Source of the DNA: Veillonella sp. AM51-8BH
GTDB taxonomy: Bacteria > Bacillota > Negativicutes > Veillonellales > Veillonellaceae
NCBI RefSeq assembly: GCF_003463825.1
Contig: NZ_QSDY01000092.1
Coordinates: 1-5,734, forward strand
Reading direction: 5' to 3'
DNA: 5,734 nucleotides
Under the pieces are notes generated by a model. It was not told the origin of the DNA, did no database searches, and saw only the letters and a list, made by a program, of their open reading frames with translations. This document shows, in pieces, positions 5,617-5,734 of the stretch (positions are counted from its first letter, which is position 1; each line of letters opens with the position of its first letter). The translations under genes and the position numbers were made by a program.

Positions 5617-5645
5617 ATCTTTAACTCCTCAAATCCGTATCAAAA

Positions 5646-5699
5646 AATGTCAATCTACTTTCTAGACTCTATTATATACTATTTCTTAATGTAAATCTA
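5646..5699. promoter_or_regulatory. 12-base direct repeats flanking the arsR promoter, candidate operator
   Basis: On the minus strand TAGATTTACATT (5699-5688) and TAGATTGACATT (5657-5646) agree at 11 of 12 bases with a 42-base period, about four helical turns. One copy covers the -35 region, the other lies just downstream of the expected start. Between them TCTA-GAAAG-TAGA (5667-5655 region) forms a small dyad. Autorepression by the encoded ArsR protein is a reasonable inference. Confidence 0.45.
5671..5699 (-). promoter_or_regulatory. Probable promoter of arsR-dinB
   Basis: A perfect TATAAT (-10) lies at 5676-5671 on the minus strand, 55 bases before the arsR ATG. The -35 position 17 bases upstream (TAGATT, 5699-5694) is weak. 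The surrounding DNA is very AT-rich, which lowers certainty. No other promoter-like element is seen before dinB, so both genes are probably transcribed from here. Confidence 0.55.
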
Positions 5700-5734
5700 T
5701 TTTTTTCTTTATATTTGTATCTTAATAATTTATT

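Noticed and set aside
1..5734. CRISPR array, insertion sequence or phage module
   Set aside because: No regularly spaced repeats, transposase-like frames, or terminal repeats with target duplications were found. The only repeats are those listed as features.

Overview
The window looks like a piece of a low-GC, diderm Firmicute (Negativicutes) chromosome, most plausibly Veillonella or a close relative. This is inferred from the AT-rich intergenic DNA, strong AGGAGG-type ribosome sites, an exported class C acid phosphatase of the e(P4) type, and the general look of the proteins. It was not tested by any database search. Every gene I can support, including the single tRNA, lies on the minus strand, so it is easiest to read from high to low coordinates.

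Right part (5734 to 3350): an ArsR-family metalloregulator is followed after only 2 bases by dinB (DNA polymerase IV), so the two almost certainly share a transcript. A promoter upstream of arsR has a perfect TATAAT and is flanked by a 12-base direct repeat with a 42-base period, a plausible operator. After dinB comes a conserved-looking 94-residue protein of unknown function. It has its own extended -10 promoter and is closed by an intrinsic terminator.

Middle part (3408 to 1500): a monofunctional heme catalase (katA) with all key active-site residues. It is preceded by a striking 27-base dyad whose core is a near-perfect 7-1-7 Fur/PerR-type box next to the promoter. A very strong bidirectional terminator follows the gene. 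Between that terminator and the next gene, a start-less plus-strand reading frame looks like the 3' remnant of a lost gene.

Left part (1180 to 1): a secreted HAD-superfamily class C acid phosphatase / 5'-nucleotidase with a signal peptide. It is followed by tRNA-Arg(CCT), which has its own promoter embedded in a perfect 13-base inverted repeat and a downstream terminator. The last 100 bases are AT-rich and appear empty.

Functionally, the window combines stress defence (catalase, translesion polymerase, metal-sensing repressor) with nucleotide or phosphate scavenging at the cell envelope. I see no CRISPR array, insertion sequence, phage gene or multi-gene novel system. The most unusual points are the arsR-dinB coupling, the low-complexity insertion in the polymerase, and the two regulatory regions.
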